From Bradyrhizobium diazoefficiens (GTDB taxonomy: Bacteria; Pseudomonadota; Alphaproteobacteria; Rhizobiales; Xanthobacteraceae), in assembly GCF_016599855.1 (NCBI RefSeq), contig NZ_CP067041.1, positions 5,146,001 through 5,210,000 of the forward strand: 64,000 nt of DNA, written 5' to 3'. Under the pieces are notes generated by a model. It ran no database searches. It was not told the DNA's origin and saw only the letters and a list, made by a program, of their open reading frames with translations. This document shows, one piece after another, positions 25,606 through 34,770 of this stretch. A program made the position numbers and the translations under genes. Position 1 is the stretch's first letter. Each line of letters opens with the position of its first letter.

Positions 25606-26031
25606 CGTTCCGATCCTCGCGGGTTTCGGGAACACGGCGGCACCGGCTTGCAAGAGAAGCCTGTGTTTTGCTGTGTTCGGTTGCTGATGGGGCGCTAACC
25701 TGCGCACCGCGCTGTCGTTCCAAAAGGCCTTGGATCGTTTGCGCCGGAACAAGGCTTGCCGCGCCAAGATTCGAGACCATGTCAGCACAGGGGCGCGCGG
25801 TCCAGACCGCCCCGCCGACTCACATGCTTAACGCGCCTGCTCTGTGAACAACATATGACAAAAACGGCCGACCTGACGCCGGACCCGTCGTTGTCAAGGG
25901 CTGCACAAGTCGGTGTTTTTGCCTTAAATGAGCTACATCATGCCTAGCGGTCGACGCTCATTTCGGGCAGTGATCGCAACCGACTGTGCCAATGTCTGGC
26001 CTGGTCGGTCTTGCCCCCGCCGGGAGGATGA
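25606..26031. promoter_or_regulatory. Intergenic region between the DUF892 gene and UPF0104 gene
   Basis: This 426-base divergent gap contains the leftward promoter of the DUF892 gene (see 25697-25721) and the rightward promoter of the membrane protein gene. Short open frames inside it (for example from an ATG at 25854) have no ribosome site or recognisable product, so I leave them out. Confidence 0.4.
25697..25721 (-). promoter_or_regulatory. Candidate EcfG general-stress promoter
   Basis: Read leftward: GGAAC (25721-25717), 16 bases, GGTT (25700-25697). This is close to the alphaproteobacterial EcfG pattern GGAAC-N16/17-CGTT, with one difference at -10. It would start transcription about 85 bases before the DUF892 coding start. 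Confidence 0.4.
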
Positions 26032-27114
26032 ATGCACGGACTGCTGCCCGCGCTGAAACGCGGCCTCAAGAGATGGATCGGCTGGCGACGGCTGGGCATT
26101 GCCGCGAGCGTGATGATCATCGCCTTCGCCGTCACCACGCTGCTACGAACCCTCAAGGGCATCGATACCAGCGTCATCCTCACCGCGTTGACCGAGATTC
26201 CTCGCGGACATATCGGGCTTGCCGCGATTTGTGTGTTTTTCGCGTTCTGTACGCTGACCTTCTACGATTTTTTTGCGCTGCGAACGATCGGCAAGAAGCA
26301 CGTACCCTATCGCATAGCAGCGCTGTCGAGCTTCACGTCCTATTCGATCGGCCACAACATCGGCGCCACCGTGTTCACCGGCGGCGCGATCCGCTTCCGG
26401 ATCTATTCGGACTATGGGCTGAACGCGATCGACGTGGCAAAAATCTGCTTCCTCTCCGGCCTGACCTTCTGGCTCGGTAACATCTTCGTGCTCTCGATCG
26501 GCATGACCCTCCATCCGGATGCCGCCTCCTACATGGATCAGCTGCCATCGGCGATCAACCGGCTGATCGCGATCGGCGGTCTCGCCTCGATCGGCGCCTA
26601 TCTGGTCTGGCTCTGCATGGGCGAGAAGCGCCGCGAGCTCGGTCAGAAGGGCTGGAAAGTGGTGCTGCCATCGGCGCCGCTGACATTGGTGCAGATCCTG
26701 ATCGGCGTGGTCGATCTCGGCTTCTGCGCGACCGCGATGTATCTGCTGATGCCGGCTAACCCGCCGATCGACTTCCTGTCGCTGGCTGTGGTGTTCATCC
26801 TGGCGACGCTGCTGGGCTTCGCCAGCCATGCTCCCGGCTCGATCGGCGTGTTCGACGCCGCCATGCTGGTGGCGCTGCCCGAATTCGGCCGCGAGCAGCT
26901 GCTGGCGACCCTGCTGGTCTTCCGCATCCTCTATTTCGTGATCCCGTTTGGCCTGGCCATCTCCATCATGGGCACCCGCGAGCTCTGGATGAACGTCGTC
27001 GTGCCCTGGCAGGAGCGGCGACGGCTGGCGGAAGCCTGCGCGCAGGCCAATCTGCCAAAACAGGTGACTGCGATGGAGCACGAGCGGTCATTGCGGCAGG
27101 CCAGCAAGCGGTAG
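26032..27114 (+). CDS. UPF0104/lysylphosphatidylglycerol-synthase-like transmembrane protein
   Basis: A 360-residue integral membrane protein with about eight helices. It shows the UPF0104/LPG-flippase family features: FFAFCTLTFYDFFALR, SIGHNIGATVFTGGAIRFRIY and FASHAPGSIGVFDAAMLV. The family covers the flippase half of MprF and archaeal AglD partners; here no lysyl-transferase domain is attached, so lipid transport or an unknown envelope role is possible. GGGAGG lies four bases before the ATG. Two large secreted hydrolases follow on the same strand, 112 bases downstream. Confidence 0.82.
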   Translation: MHGLLPALKRGLKRWIGWRRLGIAASVMIIAFAVTTLLRTLKGIDTSVILTALTEIPRGHIGLAAICVFFAFCTLTFYDFFALRTIGKKHVPYRIAALSSFTSYSIGHNIGATVFTGGAIRFRIYSDYGLNAIDVAKICFLSGLTFWLGNIFVLSIGMTLHPDAASYMDQLPSAINRLIAIGGLASIGAYLVWLCMGEKRRELGQKGWKVVLPSAPLTLVQILIGVVDLGFCATAMYLLMPANPPIDFLSLAVVFILATLLGFASHAPGSIGVFDAAMLVALPEFGREQLLATLLVFRILYFVIPFGLAISIMGTRELWMNVVVPWQERRRLAEACAQANLPKQVTAMEHERSLRQASKR

Positions 27115-27226
27115 GGCCCGCCAGCGATCAATGGCGGCTGCCCGCGAAATCGTCAGCCAAAGGTTGCGGGTGGGGCGGCAATCCTCTCTTATTTCCGCCT
27201 CAACTTTGCCGTTGAAGACGCGGGCC

Positions 27227-29179
27227 ATGATCTCTGTTTCCCTTCGCCGATTTGTCGCGGGCGCCCTGCTGCTGGCCGGGCTCCTCACCGTTTTACCGCT
27301 TCAGCCCGCAGCCGCGCAGGATGCCGGCGCCATGCAGATCAATTGGGAAGTCCGCAATCGCTTCCGCCTGTTCCGCGAGGAGCGCGACTTCCTGCTGCAT
27401 GTCGAGAACGCGCGTAACCGCAGCATCCTCGCCGCCGAGCAGTCGCTGGAGCTCCAGAGCGAGGGCCGCGGCTGGGCTCGCAACATGGTCAACCGGCTCT
27501 GCATCGACCTCCAGGGCCGGGTCAACCAGCCCTGCACGCGCGACAACGTCAAAGAGAACTACATCACCCCGATCGACCACCCCATCACCGTGCGCCTGAC
27601 CGGCGCAGTACCGGTCGGCGCCACCTGCGCCTGGTCATTCGATGACGGCGACGGACCGCAGACATCGACCTTCGATTGCGCCGAGCCGATCAATCTGCGG
27701 GTCCGCTACGGCAAGCAGACGGTGGCGAGCGTCGACGTCTCCTCCGGCTCCAGTCCGAGCCAACGCATCCAGACCGAGATCCAGGTCCGCGATATCTTCA
27801 TCGCCGGCCTAGGCGACAGCATCGCGTCCGGCGAAGGCAATCCGGACCGGCCGCTGGCGCTGTCCGACGAGGGCTTTTGCTTCCGCTCCTATCTCGGCAC
27901 CGCTGGCGGACAGTATTATCGGCCGAGCCGCGCCGGCTTCAAGGGCGGGCGCGCCTGCGAGGCGCCGGATACACTCGCCAACTGGCAGCGTCACGGCGCG
28001 CTCTGGTTCAACTCGCCCTGCCACCGCTCGCTTTACAGCTATCAGGCCCGTACCGCACTCGCGCTCGCGGTGCGCTACACCCATATCGCCGTTACCTATC
28101 TGCCGCTCGCCTGCACTGGCGCCAGCATCAGCGACGGGCTGCTCGGCTCGCAGCGCGCCCGCGAATGCCCACCCGGCAAGTCCGGCGTCTGCAACACCAG
28201 CGTGAACGCCCAGGTCGCTGAGCTGCGCGAGGCGCTCACCGCGGCGAAAAAGCGCCAGCCGGATCGCAACCTCGATCTCGTGCTGCTCTCGATCGGCGCC
28301 AACGACGTTTACTTCTCCGGCCTCGTCGCCGACGTCATCGTCGACACCGCGACCGAGCGCGCGCTGTTCAAGCGCTCCGGTGTGATGGCGAGCGTCGACG
28401 ATTCCCGCGACGCGCTACAGCGCGAGCTGCCGCAGAATTTCGCCAGGTTGCGCGAGGCGCTGAAGCCGCTGGTCGGCGGCGATCTCTCGCATGTGGTCTA
28501 CGTCTCCTACGCCAATCCGGCGCTGGCCGACGGTGGCGTGCCTTGCCGCGGCGGCCGCGCCGGCTTCGACATCCACCCCGCTTTCAATGCCGATCCGCAG
28601 CGCCTCGCCCGCGTCTCGACCTTCGTCGACACCGAGTTCCTGCCGCAACTGAAGGGGCTCGCGACCTGCACGCGCGGCGCACTGTGCCGCGATCCGCAAG
28701 CCGACCGCATGACCTTCGTCGATGCGCATCAGGAGGCGTTCGCCGATCACGGCTTCTGCGCGCATTCCGGCAATGATCCCGAATTCGACCGCACCTGCTT
28801 TGCCGAGAATGGCCAGAGCTTCAACCCGGATATCGTGAGCGCGGCGAGCCAGCCGATGCTGTGCGGCCGCGGGGCATCGGAATATCGCGCTTATCTGCCG
28901 CGCGCGCGCTGGATCCGCGACGCCAATGACAGCTATTTCGCGGCGATGACCTATCCGCAAGGCCTGCCGGCGGCCAGCCAGCCGACCGACATCCACGACG
29001 CGACCTGGGGCGTACTCTCGGCCGTCTATGGCGGCGCAGTGCATCCGAGCGCCGAAGGCCACGCCGCGATGGCGGATGCGACGCTGCCCGCCGCCAGCGC
29101 CGTGCTCGGACTGGACGCCGTGCCGCCAGGCGTCACGCGCGGCCTGTTGGCGCCGCTCCTGCCGGGCACGCAGCAGTAA
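27227..29179 (+). CDS. Secreted SGNH/GDSL-type hydrolase
   Basis: A 650-residue exported protein. The start at 27227 gives a classic signal peptide (RRFVAGALLLAGLLTVLPLQ, cleavage near AAAQ). A 150-residue N-terminal beta region precedes the hydrolase, which has block I GLGDSIASGEGNPD (Ser198), block III SIGANDVYFS (Asn359) and block V HPSAEGH (His606). Eight or more cysteines (for example CRGGR, CTRGALCRD) suggest disulfides. It should be an esterase or lipase of the periplasm or outside, with natural substrate unknown. It is about twice the size of a minimal SGNH enzyme. A frame extending upstream to 27131 lacks signal features. Confidence 0.82.
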   Translation: MISVSLRRFVAGALLLAGLLTVLPLQPAAAQDAGAMQINWEVRNRFRLFREERDFLLHVENARNRSILAAEQSLELQSEGRGWARNMVNRLCIDLQGRVNQPCTRDNVKENYITPIDHPITVRLTGAVPVGATCAWSFDDGDGPQTSTFDCAEPINLRVRYGKQTVASVDVSSGSSPSQRIQTEIQVRDIFIAGLGDSIASGEGNPDRPLALSDEGFCFRSYLGTAGGQYYRPSRAGFKGGRACEAPDTLANWQRHGALWFNSPCHRSLYSYQARTALALAVRYTHIAVTYLPLACTGASISDGLLGSQRARECPPGKSGVCNTSVNAQVAELREALTAAKKRQPDRNLDLVLLSIGANDVYFSGLVADVIVDTATERALFKRSGVMASVDDSRDALQRELPQNFARLREALKPLVGGDLSHVVYVSYANPALADGGVPCRGGRAGFDIHPAFNADPQRLARVSTFVDTEFLPQLKGLATCTRGALCRDPQADRMTFVDAHQEAFADHGFCAHSGNDPEFDRTCFAENGQSFNPDIVSAASQPMLCGRGASEYRAYLPRARWIRDANDSYFAAMTYPQGLPAASQPTDIHDATWGVLSAVYGGAVHPSAEGHAAMADATLPAASAVLGLDAVPPGVTRGLLAPLLPGTQQ

Positions 29180-29417
29180 CCAGCGGATATTCACCCGCGT
29201 ACATCCGACAAACCTGGCGTTGCCATGATTTGACGGCACCACGCACACAAATATTTCGCGTGCGGCGTAATCGCGGCGTCATCCAAGGTTCATCGCCGCT
29301 ACCTAGTTTTCCCGGTGCTACGAATTGACGCACGTGGCGGTGAGCGCAGGCTCCCCGCTGCGCGGTGTCGCCTGCCTGCACGTCAACCAACACCTGACAT
29401 CACTGGGGAGCTCATCA

Positions 29418-31016
29418 ATGACGATCGGAAAACGGCCCTTCGCGGCCGTCGCTATCGCTTTTGTCTCGACCGTTGGCCTTTCGCTACTGGCCCCATCATT
29501 CGCGCACGCCGAGGACAAGGACAAGGGCGACGTCAAGCATGTCCTGCTGATCAGCGTCGACGGCATGCATGAGGTCGACCTGCAACGCTATGTCAGCGCC
29601 CACCCTTCGTCGAGCTTCGCCAGGCTGCTCTCGCATGGCGTACATTTCGCCGACGCGCACACCTCCCGGCCATCCGACTCCTTCCCGGGCCTGCTCGCGT
29701 TCATGACCGGCGGCACCCCGAAAACCCATGGCGTGTTCTACGACGACTCCTACGACCGGACGCTGTTCGCGCCCGGCAGCAACTGCCAGGGCAGTCCCGG
29801 AACCGAGACGCTCTTCGACGAATCCATTGATTACGACCTGACCAAGCTCGACGGCGGTGGTGCCGCCGGCTCCGATCACATCAATCCCGCGCAGCTGCCG
29901 ATGCGCCTGAAGAACGGCAAATGCGAGCCGGTCTATCCGCATCAGTTCCAGCGGCTCAATACCATCATGGAAGTGATCCACGCGGCGGGTAAGCGCACCG
30001 CCTGGTCGGACAAGCACCCCGCCTACGAGATTATCAGCGGCCCGTCCGGCAACGGCCTCGACGAGCTCTATGCGCCCGAGATCAACTCGACTTCGGTGCC
30101 GGGCCAGCCCGGCGCGGACTGGACCACCGATCCAAGCCTCACGCGCACCTATGACCAGCTCAAGGTCGCGGCCGTGCTCAACTGGATCAAGGGTTTTGAC
30201 CATACCGGCAAAGCCAAGGTCGGCGTTCCCGCAATTTTTGGCATGAACTTCCAGGCCGTCAGCGTCGGCCAGAAAGTGACTGCCGATGGATATCTGGACG
30301 CGGCGGCGACGCCGAGCCCGCAGCTCCAGGCATCGCTCGACTTCGTCGATGCCTCGCTCGGCCAGATGCTGGATGCGCTGGCCGACCAGCACATTGCGCG
30401 CGACACGCTGGTCATCGTCGGCGCCAAGCACGGCCAGTCCCCGATCGACGTCAACAAGCTTCACATGCTGACCGGCAGCACCAATCCGAAGCTGGGCGGC
30501 GGCGCGCGCGCCGACGTGACCGATCCGGCTGACTTGCTGACGAATGGCGGCGTCACGCTGGCTCAGGAGACCGCCGATGACGTTGCGCTAATCTGGCTGA
30601 AGAACCAGGGCGATGCCGAGAAGGCCGTCGCGATCCTCGAAGCTGACCGCAAGGGCAGCAACCAGGCCCGCATCGAGAAGATCTATGCCGGCGAGCAGCT
30701 GGTCGACAAGTTCGGCGATCCGGCCGCCGGCCGCACGCCTGATATCATCGTCCAGCCGATTCCCGGCACGATCTACAGCAAGAGCAAGAAAAAGATTGCC
30801 GAGCATGGCGGCTTCGCCGAGGACGATACGCACGTCCTGCTCGTCGTCTCCAATCCGAAACTCGATGCCACGGTCGTCCGCGAGCACGTCGCGAACAGGC
30901 AGGTCGCGCCGACCATCCTGAAGGCGCTCGGCCTGGAGCCGGAAGAGCTCGAGGCGGTGCGCGGCGAGGACCATACTCACCTCCTGCCGGGCGTCCGGCT
31001 GAAGGATAGGGACTGA
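29418..31016 (+). CDS. Exported alkaline phosphatase-superfamily phosphodiesterase
   Basis: A 532-residue secreted enzyme of the type I phosphodiesterase/nucleotide pyrophosphatase group. The signal peptide (AAVAIAFVSTVGLSLLAPSF, cut near AHA) is clear. Metal and nucleophile sites are LLISVDGMHE and RPSDSFPGLLAFMTGG, where the nucleophile position holds Ser rather than the Thr of typical NPPs. IVGAKHGQSPID and IAEHGGFAEDDTHV complete the metal centre. The ATG at 29418 has a GGGGAG site. The substrate is unknown; phosphodiester or phosphonate hydrolysis is likely. It follows the SGNH hydrolase by 238 bases with no visible terminator. Confidence 0.83.
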   Translation: MTIGKRPFAAVAIAFVSTVGLSLLAPSFAHAEDKDKGDVKHVLLISVDGMHEVDLQRYVSAHPSSSFARLLSHGVHFADAHTSRPSDSFPGLLAFMTGGTPKTHGVFYDDSYDRTLFAPGSNCQGSPGTETLFDESIDYDLTKLDGGGAAGSDHINPAQLPMRLKNGKCEPVYPHQFQRLNTIMEVIHAAGKRTAWSDKHPAYEIISGPSGNGLDELYAPEINSTSVPGQPGADWTTDPSLTRTYDQLKVAAVLNWIKGFDHTGKAKVGVPAIFGMNFQAVSVGQKVTADGYLDAAATPSPQLQASLDFVDASLGQMLDALADQHIARDTLVIVGAKHGQSPIDVNKLHMLTGSTNPKLGGGARADVTDPADLLTNGGVTLAQETADDVALIWLKNQGDAEKAVAILEADRKGSNQARIEKIYAGEQLVDKFGDPAAGRTPDIIVQPIPGTIYSKSKKKIAEHGGFAEDDTHVLLVVSNPKLDATVVREHVANRQVAPTILKALGLEPEELEAVRGEDHTHLLPGVRLKDRD

Positions 31017-31079
31017 CGAAACCAATCGGGCGAGCTTATATCGAGGCTCGTCCCGCTACATGTGAACGACCTCACTGCG

Positions 31080-31130
31080 GTCATTGCGAGCCGGTCCGCG
31101 CAAAACGCGACCGCGTCGGCTCGCAATGAC
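31080..31130. repeat. Palindromic intergenic repeat (REP-like)
   Basis: Perfect 14-bp arms, GTCATTGCGAGCCG (31080-31093) and its complement (31117-31130), around a 23-base GC-rich centre that itself can pair (CGCG...CGCG). It lies downstream of the phosphodiesterase gene. CATTGCGAGC-type palindromes are widespread in rhizobial genomes. Confidence 0.7.
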
Positions 31131-31194
31131 GTGCTTTGGCAACCCGCGCACGCCACTGACCGGCCCCACCCTGCCGTTCCATCAATCCAAAAAC

Positions 31195-31210
31195 GGTATC
31201 AATCGATACC
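31195..31210. promoter_or_regulatory. Perfect palindrome upstream of the aldarate transporter
   Basis: GGTATC-N4-GATACC, 80 bases before the MFS start at 31290, is well placed to be an operator. No second copy was found upstream of kdgD or garD. The adjacent LysR regulator is a possible binder, although LysR boxes usually have a T-N11-A core. Confidence 0.4.
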
Positions 31211-31289
31211 CCCTTGAACTTGGACACTTTCCCGCGCGCGCCTCTAGGAGTCGTCGTGAGGAAACATTTCGAGTTCAAGGAGGCGCCTG

Positions 31290-32642
31290 ATGAGCGCAGT
31301 GGTGTCCGCAACCGACGTGAAGAGGTCTCGCGTCAGGCTGTTCATCGTGACCATGCTGTTCCTGGTCACGACGGTCAATTACGCCGATCGCGCCACGCTC
31401 TCGATTGCGGGTCCCGCGCTCTCCAAGGAACTCCATCTCGATCCCGTCGCCATGGGCTACATCTTCTCGGCCTTCGGCTGGTCCTATGTGATCGCGCAGG
31501 TGCCGGGCGGCTGGCTGCTCGACCGCTACGGCTCGCGGCTGGTCTATGCCTTCTCCATCATCGTCTGGTCGCTGTTCACGACGATGCAAGGCTGGGTCGG
31601 CTTCTTCAGCGCCGGCACGGCAATCGTCGTGCTGTTCGGCTTGCGCTTCCTGGTCGGCATCGCGGAGGCGCCCTCCTTCCCGGCCAACGCCCGCATCGTT
31701 GCGGCCTGGTTTCCCGGCAATGAGCGCGGCACCGCGTCCGCCTTCTTCAATTCCGGGCAGTATTTCGCGACCGTGATCTTCGCGCCGCTGATGGGCTGGA
31801 TCGCCCACGACTACGGCTGGCGTTATGTGTTCTTCGTGATGGGCGCGCTTGGCGTCGTCATGGGCACCGTGTGGATCAAGACCGTCTACGGGCCGAAGGA
31901 GCATCCCGGCGTCAACGAGGCCGAGTTCGACTACATCAAGGAGGGCGGCGCGCTCGTCGATCTCGATGCGCCCAAGGACGATCTGAAGCACGAGCGTGCG
32001 CCGGACGCAGGCCCGAGATGGGACCACATCCGCCAGCTGCTCTCCAACCGCATGATGCTCGGCGTCTATCTCGGCCAGTACTGCATCAACACGCTGACCT
32101 ATTTCTTCCTGACCTGGTTTCCGGTCTACCTCGTCAAGGAGCGCGGCCTGTCGATCCTGCAAGCCGGCTTCGTCGCGACGCTGCCGGCGCTGTGCGGCTT
32201 CATCGGCGGCGTGCTCGGCGGCATCATCTCCGACGCCATCCTGCGCAAGACCGGCTCGCTGACCATGGCGCGCAAGATCCCGATCGTCGGCGGCATGCTG
32301 CTGTCGATGTCGATCATCGCCTGCAACTATGTCGAGGGACAGGCGCTGGTGGTCGGCTTCATGGCGCTCGCCTTCTTCGGCAAGGGCATCGGCGCGCTCG
32401 GCTGGGCGGTCGTTTCCGACACCTCGCCCAAAGAAGCCGGCGGCGTTTCCGGCGGCCTGTTCAACACCTTCGGCAATCTCTCCTCGATCTCTACCCCGAT
32501 CGTGATCGGCTACATCCTGGCGGCGACCGGCTCCTTCAACGGCGCGCTGGTATTCGTCGGCGCCAATGCGCTGGTGGCCGCGTTCGCCTATCTCGTCATC
32601 GTCGGCAAGATCGAGCGGGTGGTGCTCAAACGTTCCTCCTGA
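31290..32642 (+). CDS. MFS transporter, anion:cation symporter family (probable glucarate/galactarate uptake)
   Basis: A 450-residue, 12-helix carrier. The start region MLFLVTTVNYADRATLSIAG and GWSYVIAQVPGGWLLDRYGSR match the ACS family that includes GudP, GarP and ExuT. FLVGIAEAPSFPANARIVAAWF is the diagnostic helix 4-5 segment. It should import sugar diacids with protons. Its position ahead of a complete aldarate catabolic cluster supports the substrate call. An AAGGAGG-type leader (CAAGGAGGCGCCTG) precedes the ATG, and a terminator follows, so it may be a separate transcript from the enzymes. Confidence 0.85.
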   Translation: MSAVVSATDVKRSRVRLFIVTMLFLVTTVNYADRATLSIAGPALSKELHLDPVAMGYIFSAFGWSYVIAQVPGGWLLDRYGSRLVYAFSIIVWSLFTTMQGWVGFFSAGTAIVVLFGLRFLVGIAEAPSFPANARIVAAWFPGNERGTASAFFNSGQYFATVIFAPLMGWIAHDYGWRYVFFVMGALGVVMGTVWIKTVYGPKEHPGVNEAEFDYIKEGGALVDLDAPKDDLKHERAPDAGPRWDHIRQLLSNRMMLGVYLGQYCINTLTYFFLTWFPVYLVKERGLSILQAGFVATLPALCGFIGGVLGGIISDAILRKTGSLTMARKIPIVGGMLLSMSIIACNYVEGQALVVGFMALAFFGKGIGALGWAVVSDTSPKEAGGVSGGLFNTFGNLSSISTPIVIGYILAATGSFNGALVFVGANALVAAFAYLVIVGKIERVVLKRSS

Positions 32643-32677
32643 GCGCTCCGGTGATCCGGGGCGGGACCAGGCAACTT

Positions 32678-32699
32678 ACGGCGGCCTCAGGGCCGCCGT
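32678..32699 (+). terminator. Rho-independent terminator after the MFS gene
   Basis: A perfect 9-bp stem ACGGCGGCC/GGCCGCCGT (32678-32686, 32691-32699) with loop TCAG, then CTTTGTTT. It separates the transporter from the LysR gene. Confidence 0.8.
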
Positions 32700-32767
32700 C
32701 TTTGTTTCGGGGGTAATCGATGCTAGAAGTGCCGGGGAAACGCCTTATCCATCTAAGGCATGTATCG

Positions 32768-33673
32768 ATGTTCGACCTCAACCAGCTCCGCTGTTTCGTC
32801 ACGGTGGCGGAGGAACTGCATTTCGGCCGCGCCGCCGCGCGGCTGAACATGACCCAGCCGCCGCTGTCCCGACAGATCCAGGTGCTGGAGCACATCATCG
32901 ACGCGCCGCTGCTGGAGCGCACCAGCCGCTCGGTGCGCCTGACGCCGGCCGGGCGCAGCTTCCTCCCCGAGGCCCGCCGCATCCTGAAGCTCGCGGAAAG
33001 CGCTTCCCAGGTCGCCCGCCGCATCGCGCTCGGCAAGACCGGCTCGGTGAAGATCGGCTTCACCGCGGCCGCCGCCTACGGCTTCCTGCCCGAGCTGGTC
33101 GCGGCGTGCCGCGCCAAGCTGCCGGAGGTCGATTTCTCGCTGAAGGAGATGGTGTCGGGCGACCAGTTCGAGGCGCTGACCTCTGGCCAGATCGATGCCG
33201 GCCTGCTGCGGCCGCCGATCGCGCGCCCCGAAATTGCCAGCCGCCGCGTCGTCGCCGAGCCCCTGCTTGCCGCGATTCCGAAGAAGCATCCGCTGGCGAA
33301 TGCTGAAAGCATCACCATCAAGGATTTCGACGGCCAGCCCTTCGTGATGTATTCGCCCTATGAGAGCCGCTACTTCCACGACGTGCTGGTGGCGCTGTTC
33401 ACCCGCGCCGACATCCTGCCGCGCTACGTCCAGCATCTGAGCCAGATCCACTCGATCCTGGCCATGGTCCGCGCCGGCCTCGGCCTTGCGATCGTGCCGG
33501 CTGCGGCGGCGAACCTGAAAATCTCGGATGTCCGCCTGCGCCCCCTCAAGCTGCGCACGCGCGTTCCGGTCGAATTGTTCATGGTGTGGCGCCGCGACGA
33601 CGAGAATCCACTGCTTGCCGCCCTGGTGAAGATCGCGAGCGAATTGTCCTCGGCGGAGCTGATGGAAGATTGA
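32768..33673 (+). CDS. LysR-family transcriptional regulator of the aldarate cluster
   Basis: A 301-residue LTTR. The N-terminal winged helix is standard (MFDLNQLRCFVTVAEELHFG, then AARLNMTQPPLSRQIQVLE), followed by the linker helix and a periplasmic-binding-like effector domain (GFTAAAAYGFLPELVAACRA). LTTRs of this kind usually activate adjacent catabolic genes when a substrate or intermediate binds; glucarate, galactarate or 5-keto-4-deoxyglucarate would fit. Start: the ATG at 32768 gives the canonical LysR N-terminus, though the frame is open to 32720. The kdgD gene lies 129 bases downstream. Confidence 0.88.
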   Translation: MFDLNQLRCFVTVAEELHFGRAAARLNMTQPPLSRQIQVLEHIIDAPLLERTSRSVRLTPAGRSFLPEARRILKLAESASQVARRIALGKTGSVKIGFTAAAAYGFLPELVAACRAKLPEVDFSLKEMVSGDQFEALTSGQIDAGLLRPPIARPEIASRRVVAEPLLAAIPKKHPLANAESITIKDFDGQPFVMYSPYESRYFHDVLVALFTRADILPRYVQHLSQIHSILAMVRAGLGLAIVPAAAANLKISDVRLRPLKLRTRVPVELFMVWRRDDENPLLAALVKIASELSSAELMED

Positions 33674-33802
33674 TGCTGAGTTCGCATCGATCGATCTAGG
33701 CTTTGGCTTGGACGCGCATCGAACCGTCTCATAAATACCAGCGCATGGACGCGCGCTTAGAGCTGCGTCCTCCACAACACGCAAGAAGGGAGCCGCGCGC
33801 CC

Positions 33803-34747
33803 ATGAGCAAGATGACCCCGCAGGAAATGGCCCAGAAGATCGGATCGGGCCTCCTGTCTTTCCCCGTCACGCCGTTCAAGGCGGATTACTCCTTCGACGA
33901 GGCTACCTATCGCGCCAACATGGACTGGCTGTGCGGCTATGACGTTGCTGGCCTGTTCGCCGCCGGCGGCACCGGCGAGTTCTTCTCGCTGACGCCGACC
34001 GAAGTGCCCGAGGTCGTCAAGGTCGCCGTCGACGAGACCAAGGGCCGCGTGCCCGTGCTCGCCGGCACCGGCTACGGCACAGCGATTGCCCGCGAGATCG
34101 CGATCGGCGCGGAGAAGGCTGGCGCTGACGGCCTGTTGCTGCTGCCGCCCTACCTCACCCATTCCGAGCAGGAGGGCCTTGCCGCCCATGTCGAGGCGGT
34201 CTGCGCCTCCGTGAAGATCGGCGTCATCGTCTACAACCGTGACAATGCCATCCTCCAGCCGGACACGCTCGCCCGCCTCGCGGAGCGCTGCCCGAATCTC
34301 GTCGGCTACAAGGACGGCATCGGCGACATCGAACTGATGACCCGCGTCTACACCAAGCTCGGCGATCGCCTGACCTATGTCGGCGGCTTGCCGACCGCGG
34401 AGACGTTTGCGCTACCTTATCTCGACATGGGCGTGACGACCTACTCCTCCGCCGTGTTCAACTTCGTGCCGGAATTCGCCACCAACTTCTACGCCGCCGT
34501 ACGCAAGCGCGACCACGCGACGATCCACGCCGGCCTGAAGGATTTCATCCTGCCCCTGATCGCGATCCGCAACCGCAAGAAGGGCTACGCGGTCTCGATC
34601 ATCAAGGCCGGCATGAAGGTGATCGGCCGGGATTCCGGCCCGGTCCGCCCGCCGCTGACCGATCTTAGCGAGCAGGAGATTGCGGAACTGACCGCACTGG
34701 TGCAAAAGCTGCCCGCCGCACGATCGTCACAACAGGCTGCAGAATAA
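33803..34747 (+). CDS. kdgD: 5-dehydro-4-deoxyglucarate dehydratase
   Basis: A 314-residue (beta/alpha)8 enzyme of the DHDPS/N-acetylneuraminate lyase family. It converts 5-keto-4-deoxy-D-glucarate to alpha-ketoglutarate semialdehyde with loss of water and CO2. Visible are [16 protein letters not shown] at the start, [15 protein letters not shown], and the Schiff-base lysine in [15 protein letters not shown]. The tail [20 protein letters not shown] is KdgD-like rather than DapA-like. AAGGGAG precedes the ATG. gudD follows after 23 bases, so they share a transcript. Confidence 0.93.
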   Translation: MSKMTPQEMAQKIGSGLLSFPVTPFKADYSFDEATYRANMDWLCGYDVAGLFAAGGTGEFFSLTPTEVPEVVKVAVDETKGRVPVLAGTGYGTAIAREIAIGAEKAGADGLLLLPPYLTHSEQEGLAAHVEAVCASVKIGVIVYNRDNAILQPDTLARLAERCPNLVGYKDGIGDIELMTRVYTKLGDRLTYVGGLPTAETFALPYLDMGVTTYSSAVFNFVPEFATNFYAAVRKRDHATIHAGLKDFILPLIAIRNRKKGYAVSIIKAGMKVIGRDSGPVRPPLTDLSEQEIAELTALVQKLPAARSSQQAAE

Positions 34748-34770
34748 CAAACCACAAGGAGGAGCGTGCG

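Noticed and set aside
25854..25947. Possible 30-residue peptide gene
   Set aside because: No ribosome site and no recognised features.
33674..33802. Second copy of the GGTATC-N4-GATACC operator before kdgD
   Set aside because: Only loose ATCGATCGAT-type sequence is present, not the same palindrome.
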